A DNA stretch of 64,000 bases, taken from positions 1 to 64,000 of the forward strand of contig NZ_JOAX01000001.1 in NCBI RefSeq assembly GCF_000720485.1. Direction: 5' to 3'. The stretch is from Streptomyces ochraceiscleroticus. GTDB taxonomy: Bacteria; Actinomycetota; Actinomycetes; Streptomycetales; Streptomycetaceae. The notes under the pieces were generated by a model. That model did not search any database. It had not been told where the DNA came from and worked only from the letters and a program-made list of their open reading frames with translations. The first letter of the stretch is position 1. The number at the start of each line of letters is the position of its first letter. Positions 25,126 through 33,079 of this stretch are shown piece by piece. The position numbers and the translations under genes are program-made.

Positions 25126-26387
25126 GCGGCCACCGCCATCGGTTCGGCGGGCGCCCGGTCCGGCAGTGCGCGCAGCCGGTGCAGCCAGCCCACTCCCGCG
25201 GCGGACAGCAGCCCGAACGCCAGGCAGCAGGCCCACGGCAGCCGGCCGGCGCCGTCCTGCCCGGCGTCCATGGCCCAGCCGACGACGGTGTTGCCGACGG
25301 CGGCGGCGATGCCGGAGACGACGTAGAACAGGCCGAAGTAGGTACCGGTCAGCTCGGCGCGGCCGAAGTCGGGGATCAGCTCCATCACGAACGGCTGGGC
25401 GATCATCACGCCGAGGTAGAGCAGCAGGGCCCCGGCCAGTACAGGCAGGGCGCGCAGCGCGGCGGCGCCCAGGCTGCCGGGCGGCCCGGTCAGCCCCGCG
25501 ACGGCCATCGGCGGGACGAACGCCAGGCCCATCAGGCCGAGTCCGGCGGTGATCCACCGGGAGCGGCTGCCGCGGTTCTTCAGGGCGCGAGTCACCCGCA
25601 GCTGGAGGGTGAGGTTGGTGACGGTGCCGACGAGGAAGACGATGCCGGCCGCGCCGTCCCAGCCGGTGGCCCGCCGGGCGCCGTCCGGCAGCAGCAGGTA
25701 GAGCTGGTTCTCCATGGTGAACATGCCGACCATGGCGAGCGAGAAGGCCAGGAAGACGCGGTTGCCGACGACCTCGCGCCAGTCGCCGAGGACGGAGTTC
25801 CTGGTGGGGACGGCGGTACGGGCGGGCAGCACGGCGGCCTGGGCCGCGGTCAGTACGGCGAAGATCGCGGCGGCGGTGAGCGCGGAGGCCCGGAAGTCGA
25901 CCAGCAGCAGGGCGCTGCCGAGCAGCGGGCCGACCAGCGCGCCGGTGGTCGCGAAGACGTTGAACAGCGCGAACGCCTCGGCCTTGCGGTCGCCCGCCTC
26001 CTGCGCGAGGTAGGCGCGCACGGCCGGGTTGAACAGCGCGCCGGCCAGTCCGCTGAGGACCGAGGCGGCGAGCAGGACGGCCAGGCCGTCGCCGAGCGCG
26101 AAGAGCGCGAAGCCGACGGTGCGCAGGGCGCAGCCCGCGATGATGACGCCGCGCGCGCCGAGCCGGTCGGCGGCCGAGCCGCCGATGAGGAACAGGCCCT
26201 GCTGGCTGAGGTTGCGGACGCCGAGCACGATGCCGACGACCGCGGCCGACATGCCCAGGTCCTCCCCCAGGTGGACGGCGAGGTACGGGATGAGCAGGTA
26301 GAAGCCGGTGTTGACACCGAGCTGGTTGACCAGCAGCAGGCGGACGGCGAGCGGGAAGCCGCGTATCTCGTGCCAGGTCTTCTTCAT
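25122..26387 (-). CDS. MFS transporter (likely exporter of the operon product)
   Basis: A 421-residue, 12-helix major facilitator protein. The family motif A is recognisable (GGSAADRLGARGVIIAG), and helices such as VGFALFALGDGLAVLLAASVL are clear. In biosynthetic operons such proteins usually export the product, for example CntE in staphylopine systems. ATG 26387 overlaps the epimerase stop (ATGA). Substrate is inferred from context only. Confidence 0.85.
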   Translation of the reverse strand: MKKTWHEIRGFPLAVRLLLVNQLGVNTGFYLLIPYLAVHLGEDLGMSAAVVGIVLGVRNLSQQGLFLIGGSAADRLGARGVIIAGCALRTVGFALFALGDGLAVLLAASVLSGLAGALFNPAVRAYLAQEAGDRKAEAFALFNVFATTGALVGPLLGSALLLVDFRASALTAAAIFAVLTAAQAAVLPARTAVPTRNSVLGDWREVVGNRVFLAFSLAMVGMFTMENQLYLLLPDGARRATGWDGAAGIVFLVGTVTNLTLQLRVTRALKNRGSRSRWITAGLGLMGLAFVPPMAVAGLTGPPGSLGAAALRALPVLAGALLLYLGVMIAQPFVMELIPDFGRAELTGTYFGLFYVVSGIAAAVGNTVVGWAMDAGQDGAGRLPWACCLAFGLLSAAGVGWLHRLRALPDRAPAEPMAVAA

Positions 26388-27484
26388 CGCGGCACTTCCT
26401 GGACGAGGCCGGCCGGTGCGGCCGTGCCGTCGGGCAGGTCGGTGTGGCGGACCGGCCGCACGCCGAGGCCCGGCTGCCGTCCGGCCCGTACGGTGCCGTC
26501 GGTGCCGCCGATGCCGGTCCACGGGTCGTGCGCGAGCAGCAGATGGCCGTCGAGGTCGGCCCAGCGGGCGCGGTCGGCGAGGTGGACGGCGGGGGCAAGG
26601 CCGAGCGAGCTGGCGGTCAGGCAGCCGAGCATCAGCTCGGTGCCGCTGCCCGCGAGCAGGGCGGCGATGCGCAGCGCCGCGTGCACGCCGCCGCACTTGG
26701 CGAGCTTGACGTTGATGCCGTGCACCCGGCCGACGAGCCGCCGGGCGTCCTCGAAGCCGACCGCGTCCTCGTCGGCGATGACGGGCAGCGGCGAGCGTTC
26801 GGCGAGCCGGGCCAGCGCCTCGGGGCGGCCGGGCGCGATGGGCTGTTCGACGGCCTCGACACCGAGGTCGGCGTACCGGGGCAGCAGGGCCGCGGCCTGT
26901 GCGGTGGTCCAGGCGCCGTTGGGGTCCAGCAGCAGCCGGGCGTACGGCGCCGCCTCACGTACCGCGAGGACGCGTTCCAGGTCGTCCTCGGGGTCGGGCG
27001 AGCCGGCCTTGACCTTGATGACGGAGAAGCCGTGCCGGGTCAGCCGGCCGGCCTCCTCCCCGGCGGCGCGGCGCGAGCCGATACCGATGGTGCGCGCGGT
27101 CGCGGCCCGCGGCGCCTCCTGGGCCCCGAGGAGCCGGTGCACGGGGGTGTCGGCGCGCTTGCCGACGAGGTCGAGCAGGGCCGACTCGACGGCGGCGGTC
27201 ACGGCGGGCGGGGTGGCCGGCCCGGGCAGCGCGCCTTCGCGCACGGCGTCGAGCGCCGCCTCCGGCCCGCTGAAACGGGCGAGTTCGAGCGCGGTCTCGC
27301 TGAGCAGCCGCCCGATGGTGTCGGCGTCGAGGTTGTAGTACGTACTGGCCACGGCCTCGCCGTAACCGCGCTGTCCTTGGTGCTCGATGGCGAGCCAGAC
27401 GGCGTCGCGGGCCGCCATGGTCGAGCGGGAGATGCGCAGCGGCTCGGTGAGCCGGAGCCGTACGGTGCGCTGGCTGAGCTTCAC
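26384..27484 (-). CDS. enolase-superfamily dipeptide epimerase-like protein
   Basis: A 366-residue member of the enolase superfamily, muconate-lactonizing/dipeptide-epimerase branch. Active-site pattern is complete: KVK on the second strand (FSVIKVKAG), metal ligands in DPNGAW, EQP and ADED, and the second catalytic Lys in NVKLAKCGG. Characterised relatives such as L-Ala-D/L-Glu epimerase invert the alpha carbon of a dipeptide residue. The protein therefore suggests that a dipeptide-like intermediate is epimerised here. GTG 27484 overlaps the PLP enzyme stop by 4 bp. Confidence 0.85.
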   Translation of the reverse strand: MKLSQRTVRLRLTEPLRISRSTMAARDAVWLAIEHQGQRGYGEAVASTYYNLDADTIGRLLSETALELARFSGPEAALDAVREGALPGPATPPAVTAAVESALLDLVGKRADTPVHRLLGAQEAPRAATARTIGIGSRRAAGEEAGRLTRHGFSVIKVKAGSPDPEDDLERVLAVREAAPYARLLLDPNGAWTTAQAAALLPRYADLGVEAVEQPIAPGRPEALARLAERSPLPVIADEDAVGFEDARRLVGRVHGINVKLAKCGGVHAALRIAALLAGSGTELMLGCLTASSLGLAPAVHLADRARWADLDGHLLLAHDPWTGIGGTDGTVRAGRQPGLGVRPVRHTDLPDGTAAPAGLVQEVPR

Positions 27485-28566
27485 GGGGTCCCTTCCGGGG
27501 GTGTGGGGGCGAGCGGGTCGGCGACCGTCCGGCAGCGCGTCCAGCCGGTGGCCTCCGCGGCCCGGGGGTGCGGGATCTCGACGGGGCGGGTGGCGGCGGT
27601 GGCCAGGTCCAGCCCGTGCGCGGTGGCGAAGTCGTCGTCGTAGACGGTGCCGAGGTAGCGCTGCGGCCCGTCGGGGAAGACGGTGGCGACGACGGCGCCC
27701 GGGTGGATACGGGCCGCCCAGGCGGCGACCAGCGCGACCGCGCCGGTGCTCCAGCCGCCGCTGACGAAGTTGCCTGCGGCCAGCCGGCGGCAGGCGTCGG
27801 CGGACTCGGCCGGGCCGACCCAGTGCACCTCGTCGAACGCGTCGTAGGCGACGTTGCGCGGGTGGATGCTGCTGCCGAGGCCGCGCATCAGGCGGGGCCT
27901 GGCGGGCTGCCCGAAGATCGTGGAGCCGGTGGCGTCCACGCCGATCAGCCGCAGGCCCGGCCAGTGCCGGCGCAGCGGGCCGACGATGCCCGCGCTGTGC
28001 CCGCCGGTGCCGACGCTGCACACCAGGACGTCGAGATGGTCCAGGTCGGCGGCGATCTCGGCGGCGAGCGAGGCGTAACCGGCGATGTTGTCGGGGTTGT
28101 TGTACTGGTCGGGCCAGTAGGCGTCCGGGAGTTCGGCGCGCAGGGCGCGCAGCCGGGCCAGCCGCGCGGCCTGCCAGCCGCCCTCGGCCGGCGGGCGGTC
28201 CACCAGCTCCAGCCGGACGCCGTACGTGCGCAGCAACTGCCGCATGGACGGCTCCAGTTCGGTGTCGCCGACCAGCACGACGGGGTGGCCGAGGGCCTGG
28301 CCCGCGAAGGCCAGGCCGACGCCGAGGGTGCCGGAGGTGGACTCCACCACCGGTGCGCCGGGCCGGAGTTCGCCGCGCTCCTTCGCGCCCAGCAGCATCG
28401 ACACCGCGGCCCGCGCCTTCATGCCGCCCGCGCCGAGCCCTTCGAGCTTGGCCCAGAAGCCGGGGTGCGGGCAGGGCAGCCCGGCGGTGATCCGGGCGAG
28501 CGGGGTGCGGCCGAGCAGGGCGAGGAGCTGCGGATTGGCGGTGGCGGGCAGGACGGCCGTGGTCAT
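27481..28566 (-). CDS. PLP-dependent cysteine-synthase-family enzyme
   Basis: A 361-residue fold-type II PLP enzyme. The Schiff-base Lys lies in GAGGMKARAA, the substrate loop is STSGTLGVGLA in place of the usual SSGNTG, and the phosphate loop is SVGTGGHSAG. O-acetylserine sulfhydrylase relatives in natural-product pathways (for example SbnA, or the enzymes that supply 2,3-diaminopropionate) replace the beta substituent of an activated serine with an amine. Such a role would supply an unusual amino acid to the ATP-grasp ligase; this is inference. The ATG overlaps the DUF364 gene stop. Confidence 0.85.
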   Translation of the reverse strand: MTTAVLPATANPQLLALLGRTPLARITAGLPCPHPGFWAKLEGLGAGGMKARAAVSMLLGAKERGELRPGAPVVESTSGTLGVGLAFAGQALGHPVVLVGDTELEPSMRQLLRTYGVRLELVDRPPAEGGWQAARLARLRALRAELPDAYWPDQYNNPDNIAGYASLAAEIAADLDHLDVLVCSVGTGGHSAGIVGPLRRHWPGLRLIGVDATGSTIFGQPARPRLMRGLGSSIHPRNVAYDAFDEVHWVGPAESADACRRLAAGNFVSGGWSTGAVALVAAWAARIHPGAVVATVFPDGPQRYLGTVYDDDFATAHGLDLATAATRPVEIPHPRAAEATGWTRCRTVADPLAPTPPEGTP

Positions 28567-29429
28567 GCGGCGGCTCCGGAGAGGGCGGACACGGCCCCGG
28601 CGGCGCGGTACCGGTGGATGATCCCCGGCCCGCCGTCCAGCCAGAAGAACGGGTAGGGCTCGGCGCACACCGCGCTCACCCCGGCCCCGAGGAATCGCGG
28701 CAGCACCGCGCTGCCGGTCTGCGCGAACATCACCAGCGGTGTGCCCTGCGCGGCCGCGTACGCGCGCAGCGTCTCGAAGGTGCCGTTGCCCAGCGTCATG
28801 CCGGAGGCGAGCACCGCGTCGCAGCGGTCCAGCTCGGCGAGCGCGTCGGTGACGACCGGCTCGCCCCACTCCGTCGTACCGCCCTTGAGGTCGCACGGCA
28901 CGTACGCCAGATCGCGCTCGCGCAGCGCCTCCAGCAGCGAGTTGACGACGCCGACGACGAGCACCCGCGCGCCGGGCGGCGCGTCGATCAGCTCCACGAC
29001 GGCGCGCGCCCGGGCGCGGGACTTCTCCAGCGAGCTGCCGGCGGGCAGCGGGAAGGACCGGGAGCCGCTCGCCGTCCCGTGCGGCGCGACGTCCATCAGG
29101 TACGCGTCCAGCGCCGCCACCCGCACCGGCAGCAGTTCGTGCGCCAGCAGAGTGGCGATGTCGGCGCCGACGCACGCCTCGACGGCCTCATCGGTCAGCG
29201 CGCCGGGCTCGACCGCGCAGGAGCCGACCGCCGCGCCCAGCCGCAGGCTGAGTACTTCGTTGCGGTAGCCGCCGGCGCGCCCGGCATGGCGGACGGCCTG
29301 CCGGGTGCTGAAGGCCGTGGAGATCCGCCGCTCGGCGGGATCGGGTCCGTACGCGCCGGCCAGGACGCCGGCCACCAGGTCGTCGTAGGAGGTGACGGCG
29401 GTACAGGGGCCGTCGGCGGCCGGGCTCAT
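28563..29429 (-). CDS. DUF4213/DUF364 (putative heavy-metal chelation) protein
   Basis: A 288-residue protein matching the two-domain DUF4213–DUF364 architecture: an N-terminal part (TRQAVRHAGRAGGYRNEVLS, LGAAVGSCAVEPG) and a Rossmann-like C-terminal part (ARVLVVGVVNSLLEALRER, CDAVLASGMTLGNGTFETL, PLVMFAQTGSAVLPRFL). Family members are annotated as putative heavy-metal chelation proteins on structural grounds and often lie beside metal transporters; no reaction is established. Its place second in this operon, right after the ATP-grasp enzyme, argues for a role in the pathway or in handling the metal. Confidence 0.8.
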   Translation of the reverse strand: MSPAADGPCTAVTSYDDLVAGVLAGAYGPDPAERRISTAFSTRQAVRHAGRAGGYRNEVLSLRLGAAVGSCAVEPGALTDEAVEACVGADIATLLAHELLPVRVAALDAYLMDVAPHGTASGSRSFPLPAGSSLEKSRARARAVVELIDAPPGARVLVVGVVNSLLEALRERDLAYVPCDLKGGTTEWGEPVVTDALAELDRCDAVLASGMTLGNGTFETLRAYAAAQGTPLVMFAQTGSAVLPRFLGAGVSAVCAEPYPFFWLDGGPGIIHRYRAAGAVSALSGAAA

Positions 29430-30682
29430 CGGCCCACCACCCGCGGGCGCAGTCCGGACAGCAGCTCCTCGACGCGGGCCCGGGCGCCCGGCCCGTCCGG
29501 GTCGCCGGCCATGACATGGCCCAGGTACTCGTTGTTGCTGCCCGCCGCCTTCACGGTCTTCCCCGGCTCGGCGAGCTGGAGCTCCAGTACGCCGTCCGCC
29601 TCGCGCACGGCGTCGCCGCCGTCGATGTCCGCGAGCACGCCGGCCTCCCGCGGCACGAGGAAGCCGATCGCGGCGCTGGCCAGTCCGGTGTCGCGGACGG
29701 TCAGATCGGGCCGGTGGCCGAGTGCGACGTCCACGCAGGCGGCGGCCACGTCGATGCCGGTGACATGGCGGATCAGCTCGGTGATGCGGTTGCCGGCGGG
29801 GCGCGGGTTGACCTCGACGACGCGCGGCCCGTCGGGTGTCAGCTTGATCTCGGTGTGCCCGACGACGCCGTCCAGACCGAGCGCCTTGAGAGCCTGTACG
29901 GCGGTGTCGGCAGCGGCCGCCGCGTCGGCGGCGGAGAGCGCGGCGGGGAACATGTGCCCGGTCTCGATGAAGGCCGGCGCCCCGCCCACGCTCTTGTCCG
30001 TCACCCCGACGACCCGCGTGGCACCGCCGTGCGTCACGGTCTCCACGCTGACCTCGGGCCCGTGCAGCAGCTCTTCGAGGAGGACGACGGGGGCCCGGCG
30101 CTGGCCGCGCGCGTTGACGGGGAAGTCCTCGATGGCGCGGTAGGCGCGCTGCAGCTCCGCCTCGTCCGCGACCTTGCGTACGAACATCCCGGCGCACAGG
30201 TCCACCGGCTTGAGCACCAGCGGGTAGCCGATCTCCGCGGCGGCCGCGGCCGCTTCGGACCGGTCGGCGCAGACCGCGAACCGCGGCTGCGGCAGCCCGG
30301 CGTCCGCGAGCACGCGGCGGGTGGCGTCCTTGCGGCAGGCGTTCTCGACCGCTTCGGGCGCCGGCCCGGGGAGGCCGAGGTGGCCGGCGATCCGGGCGAC
30401 GGTCGGCAGGTAGTAGTCGCAGGACGTGATCACGCCGTCGAAGCCGAGCGCGGCATGCAGCCGCTCGGCGTACGGCAGCAGCGTGTCCAGGTCGTTGGTG
30501 TCGGCGCTCAGCACGTTGCGGGCGCCGAGCAGCGGGTGCGCCGTGCCCTCGGGCGCGCTGCGCAGGTAGTGGTGCAGGTCGCGGGTGAGGAACGTGAACT
30601 CGTGCCCGCCCTCGCGGATCGCGCGTGGCAGCAGCCTGCTCATCGCTCCGACCCAGCTCTCGACCATCAGCAGATGAGCCAC
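29426..30682 (-). CDS. ATP-grasp ligase, first gene of the operon
   Basis: A 418-residue ATP-grasp protein (carbamoyl-phosphate-synthase-like fold): ATP-binding lysine loops (GYPLVLKPVDLCAGMFVRKV), a specificity segment (VVLLEELLHGPEVSVETVT) and the metal-binding VVEVNPRPAGNRITELI. Such enzymes join a carboxylate to an amine through an acyl phosphate, including many NRPS-independent dipeptide ligases. The GTG at 30682 (VAHLLMVESWVG) with AAGGGG upstream is preferred to the longer frame to 30769. It is the promoter-proximal gene, about 95 nt from the Zur-like site, and overlaps the next gene by 4 bp. Confidence 0.85.
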   Translation of the reverse strand: MAHLLMVESWVGAMSRLLPRAIREGGHEFTFLTRDLHHYLRSAPEGTAHPLLGARNVLSADTNDLDTLLPYAERLHAALGFDGVITSCDYYLPTVARIAGHLGLPGPAPEAVENACRKDATRRVLADAGLPQPRFAVCADRSEAAAAAAEIGYPLVLKPVDLCAGMFVRKVADEAELQRAYRAIEDFPVNARGQRRAPVVLLEELLHGPEVSVETVTHGGATRVVGVTDKSVGGAPAFIETGHMFPAALSAADAAAAADTAVQALKALGLDGVVGHTEIKLTPDGPRVVEVNPRPAGNRITELIRHVTGIDVAAACVDVALGHRPDLTVRDTGLASAAIGFLVPREAGVLADIDGGDAVREADGVLELQLAEPGKTVKAAGSNNEYLGHVMAGDPDGPGARARVEELLSGLRPRVVGR

Positions 30683-30754
30683 GATTCCCCTTCGCCAGCG
30701 GTGAGTTGCGGTCGTCGGCCCGGCCGGAATCGCGTCCCGAGGGAGTCGTCCGGC

Positions 30755-30800
30755 TTGACCGAGCCACACTGTAAACGATAATCATTTTCAAGTCACCTCT
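30755..30800. promoter_or_regulatory. divergent promoters overlapping the Zur-like box
   Basis: Plus strand: TTGACC (30755–30760), 16 nt, GATAAT (30777–30782), directing the peptidase gene, with the -10 inside the Zur-like box. Minus strand: GTGACT and TACAGT separated by 17 nt, with the same box filling the spacer, directing the ATP-grasp operon. A repressor here would block both directions. Promoter elements are read by eye. Confidence 0.5.
30776..30790. promoter_or_regulatory. Zur-box-like operator between divergent transcription units
   Basis: Read on the minus strand the sequence is TGAAAATGATTATCG; 13 of 15 positions match TGAAAATGATTTTCA, the Streptomyces Zur box as I recall it. It lies between the start of the ATP-grasp operon and the start of the secreted peptidase gene. 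Zinc-loaded Zur would be expected to repress. A Fur-type site has a similar AT-rich palindrome and cannot be excluded. Confidence 0.65.
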
Positions 30801-30839
30801 TTGCACGGTGTTCCCGCCACTGCCCCGAATGCGAGCTCT

Positions 30840-32333
30840 GTGATCACCGCCGCCCGTCGCCCCGCCCTGCTCTGCGCCCTCGCGGCCACCGCCGCCGCGC
30901 TGCTCCCCGCGCCGCCCGCGCACGCCGCCGCTCCCCCGGCCCCCGCGCTGCGCTTCGGCGCCTGCCCCGGCTCCGTACCGGACCCGCCCGCGCCCGACCG
31001 CGTCGAGTGCGGCGAGCTGAGCGTCCCGCTGGACCGGAGCCACCCGGAGGGCCGGCATATCGACATCGCCGTCTCCCGCGTACCGGCCTCCGGCACGCGG
31101 GAGGAGCGGCGCGGCGTCCTGCTGGTGAACCCGGGCGGCCCCGGCGGCTCCGGGCTCCCGTATGCCGTCACCAAGCGCGCCAAACTCCCCGAGAGCGTGC
31201 GGCGTGCGTACGACGTGATCGGCTTCGACCCGCGCGGCACGGGACGCAGCGCGCCCGCGGACTGCGGCCCCATGGGCGGCCTCTTCGACGCCCCTGGCCA
31301 GGACCCGGTACCGAAGGACCCCGCCGCCGAGCGCGCCTACCTGGACTCCCTGCGCCGCACGGCCGACGACTGCGCCACCGGCGTCGGCGCCGCCCTCCCG
31401 CACCTCTCGACCACCGAGACGGCCCGCGACATGGACGCCATACGCGCGGCCCTCGGCGAGCGGAAGATCGGTTACCTGGGCGTCTCCTACGGCACCTACC
31501 TCGGCGCCGCCTACGCCGCGCAATTCCCGCACCGCATAAGCAGGATGGTGCTCGACAGCGTCGTCGGGCCCGAGGACTGGTACGACTTCGACCTCCGGCA
31601 GAGCCGGGCGCTGCTGCGCCAGCGCGACACCTTCTTCGGCTGGGCCGCCGCGCACGGGAAGCGCTTCGGACTGGGCGGCAGCGCCGCGGCCGTCCGCGCC
31701 GCCTACCAGCGCGCCCGCGACGGCCTCGCGGACCGTCCCGTCGACGGCTTCGGCGCCGCGGAGTTCGACCGCACCGTCTACCGGACGCTCGGCCGCACCG
31801 AGCGCTGGGCCGGCCTGGCCGACGGCATCCGTACATACCTACAGGACGGGACCGTCGCGCCGCTGCGCCCGGCCGACCCCTTCGACGGCGCGGCGTCCCG
31901 GACGTACGAGGCCGCGAACCGCACCGTCAAGTGCGCGGACGGGCCCGGCCCCACGCCCGCCCGGGTGACCGCCGACATCCGGCGAATACGGCGGCTGGAC
32001 CCGCAGCCGGTGCTCACCGGGATGGAGGCTTCGGTGTGCGCGTACTGGCACCACAGGCCCGCCCACCGCACCGCGCTCGGCAACCCCGCCGCGCCCCCGG
32101 TCCTGCTGATCGCCTCCGACCACGACCCGGTCACGCCGATCGCCGGCGCCCGCGCCCTGCAGCGGCGGCTGCCCGGCTCCCGCCTGGTCACCCTGCACGA
32201 CGACTACTCCCACGGCGTGTTCGCCAGCCGCGGCAACGGCTGCGTCGACGGCGCGGCGGCGGCCTACCTGGTGCACGGGGCCGTCCCGGCTGCCGACGTG
32301 CACTGCGCCGGCCCCGGCCTGCCGACACCCTGA
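30840..32333 (+). CDS. secreted alpha/beta-hydrolase, S33 tripeptidyl-aminopeptidase-like
   Basis: A 497-residue secreted serine hydrolase. The signal peptide has a clear core and AHA cleavage site (ALLCALAATAAALLPAPPAHA). The nucleophile elbow is GVSYGTY, with Asp in SDHDPVTP and His in DYSHGVF; VNPGGPGGSG and FDPRGTGRSAP are typical of Streptomyces tripeptidyl aminopeptidases. The GTG at 30840 (VITAARRPALL) is chosen; a TTG at 30801 would lengthen the N-terminus by 13 residues with no ribosome binding site. The gene is divergent from the metallophore-like operon and shares its Zur-like site, so it may be zinc-controlled. Confidence 0.85.
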   Translation: MITAARRPALLCALAATAAALLPAPPAHAAAPPAPALRFGACPGSVPDPPAPDRVECGELSVPLDRSHPEGRHIDIAVSRVPASGTREERRGVLLVNPGGPGGSGLPYAVTKRAKLPESVRRAYDVIGFDPRGTGRSAPADCGPMGGLFDAPGQDPVPKDPAAERAYLDSLRRTADDCATGVGAALPHLSTTETARDMDAIRAALGERKIGYLGVSYGTYLGAAYAAQFPHRISRMVLDSVVGPEDWYDFDLRQSRALLRQRDTFFGWAAAHGKRFGLGGSAAAVRAAYQRARDGLADRPVDGFGAAEFDRTVYRTLGRTERWAGLADGIRTYLQDGTVAPLRPADPFDGAASRTYEAANRTVKCADGPGPTPARVTADIRRIRRLDPQPVLTGMEASVCAYWHHRPAHRTALGNPAAPPVLLIASDHDPVTPIAGARALQRRLPGSRLVTLHDDYSHGVFASRGNGCVDGAAAAYLVHGAVPAADVHCAGPGLPTP

Positions 32334-32353
32334 CCCCGAAAGCACGGAACACC

Positions 32354-32947
32354 ATGACTGTCACCGACACCGCGCGGCTCGCCGCCTCCGCCTACACCGT
32401 GCGGCCCGCCACCCCCGCCGACATCGACGGCGCCCGCCGCATCATGCTCGACACCCTCTACCGGGAATTCCGCTACGGCTACGTGCCGCGGTGGCACCGC
32501 GACGTGATCGACATCCCCGGTACCTATCTCGACGATCCCCGCCATCTGCTGCTGGTGGCCGTGCACGAGGGCGAGGTGGTGGGCACGACCGGCGTGCGCT
32601 CCGCGGGTCCCGCCCATCCGCCGCACCCCCGATGGCTCGCCGAGCGCTACCCGTCCGGCTCCACCGCCCAGCTCGTACGCGTCTACGTCGACCCCGCACA
32701 CCGGCGGCACGGCCTGGCCCGCACGATGGTCCACCGGGCCTGCGACTTCGCGGCCGTCACCCCCGGCTACGAGCGGATCTACCTGCACACCAACGTCAAG
32801 GTCGAGGGCAGCGGCGCCTTCTGGCGCAGCCTCGCCGACGAGGTCTTCGACGCGCGCGCGTCGGGCGAGCACGGGCCGGGCGTCGAGACGGTGCACTTCG
32901 AGATCCCGATGCCGCCCCGGGTCCGAGAGAGCGTCCACTACCCGTGA
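32354..32947 (+). CDS. GNAT-family N-acetyltransferase
   Basis: A 197-residue acetyltransferase using acetyl-CoA on an unknown amine. The GNAT core is seen in ATPADIDGARRIMLDTLY at the N-terminus, LLLVAVHEGEVVGTTGV, and motif A (AQLVRVYVDPAHRRHGLARTM, of which HRRHGLA is the CoA loop). The start at 32354 lies 20 bp after the peptidase stop, so both are likely one transcript. It might modify the operon product or a related peptide, but nothing in the sequence shows this. Confidence 0.85.
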   Translation: MTVTDTARLAASAYTVRPATPADIDGARRIMLDTLYREFRYGYVPRWHRDVIDIPGTYLDDPRHLLLVAVHEGEVVGTTGVRSAGPAHPPHPRWLAERYPSGSTAQLVRVYVDPAHRRHGLARTMVHRACDFAAVTPGYERIYLHTNVKVEGSGAFWRSLADEVFDARASGEHGPGVETVHFEIPMPPRVRESVHYP

Positions 32948-32960
32948 ACGACCTGGTGCA

Positions 32961-32988
32961 CCGCGAGAGTTAGGTATACCTATCGCGG
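32961..32988. promoter_or_regulatory. nested inverted repeat upstream of the STAND ATPase gene
   Basis: The 12-bp perfect palindrome TAGGTATACCTA (32971–32982) is flanked by CCGCGA and TCGCGG. It is AT-rich compared with its surroundings and lies about 100 bp before the next start, so it looks like an operator or a hairpin after the GNAT gene. It is not a good fit to the iron box, whose two halves are wider. Confidence 0.4.
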
Positions 32989-33079
32989 CCGATCACCGAT
33001 GCCGGCACCCCGCCCACCCGGCAGGCTGGTCACCTCTTCCGGAGCTGGCCCGGCCGGAGGTGCACTCGGAGGCGGGAAC

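Noticed and set aside
19159..30790. EDDS-type or staphylopine-type metallophore cluster
   Set aside because: No nicotianamine-synthase-like, opine dehydrogenase, or ornithine-cyclodeaminase-like gene; only the transport logic and regulation are similar.
28563..31655. A 1030-codon minus-strand frame crossing the Zur-like region
   Set aside because: Only its last 288 codons (DUF364) are conserved; the rest is an out-of-frame reading of the ATP-grasp gene and promoter.
32961..32988. Iron (DmdR/IdeR) box
   Set aside because: The palindrome is only 12 bp and lacks the wider spaced TTAGGTTAG/CTAACCTAA halves; left as an unassigned repeat.
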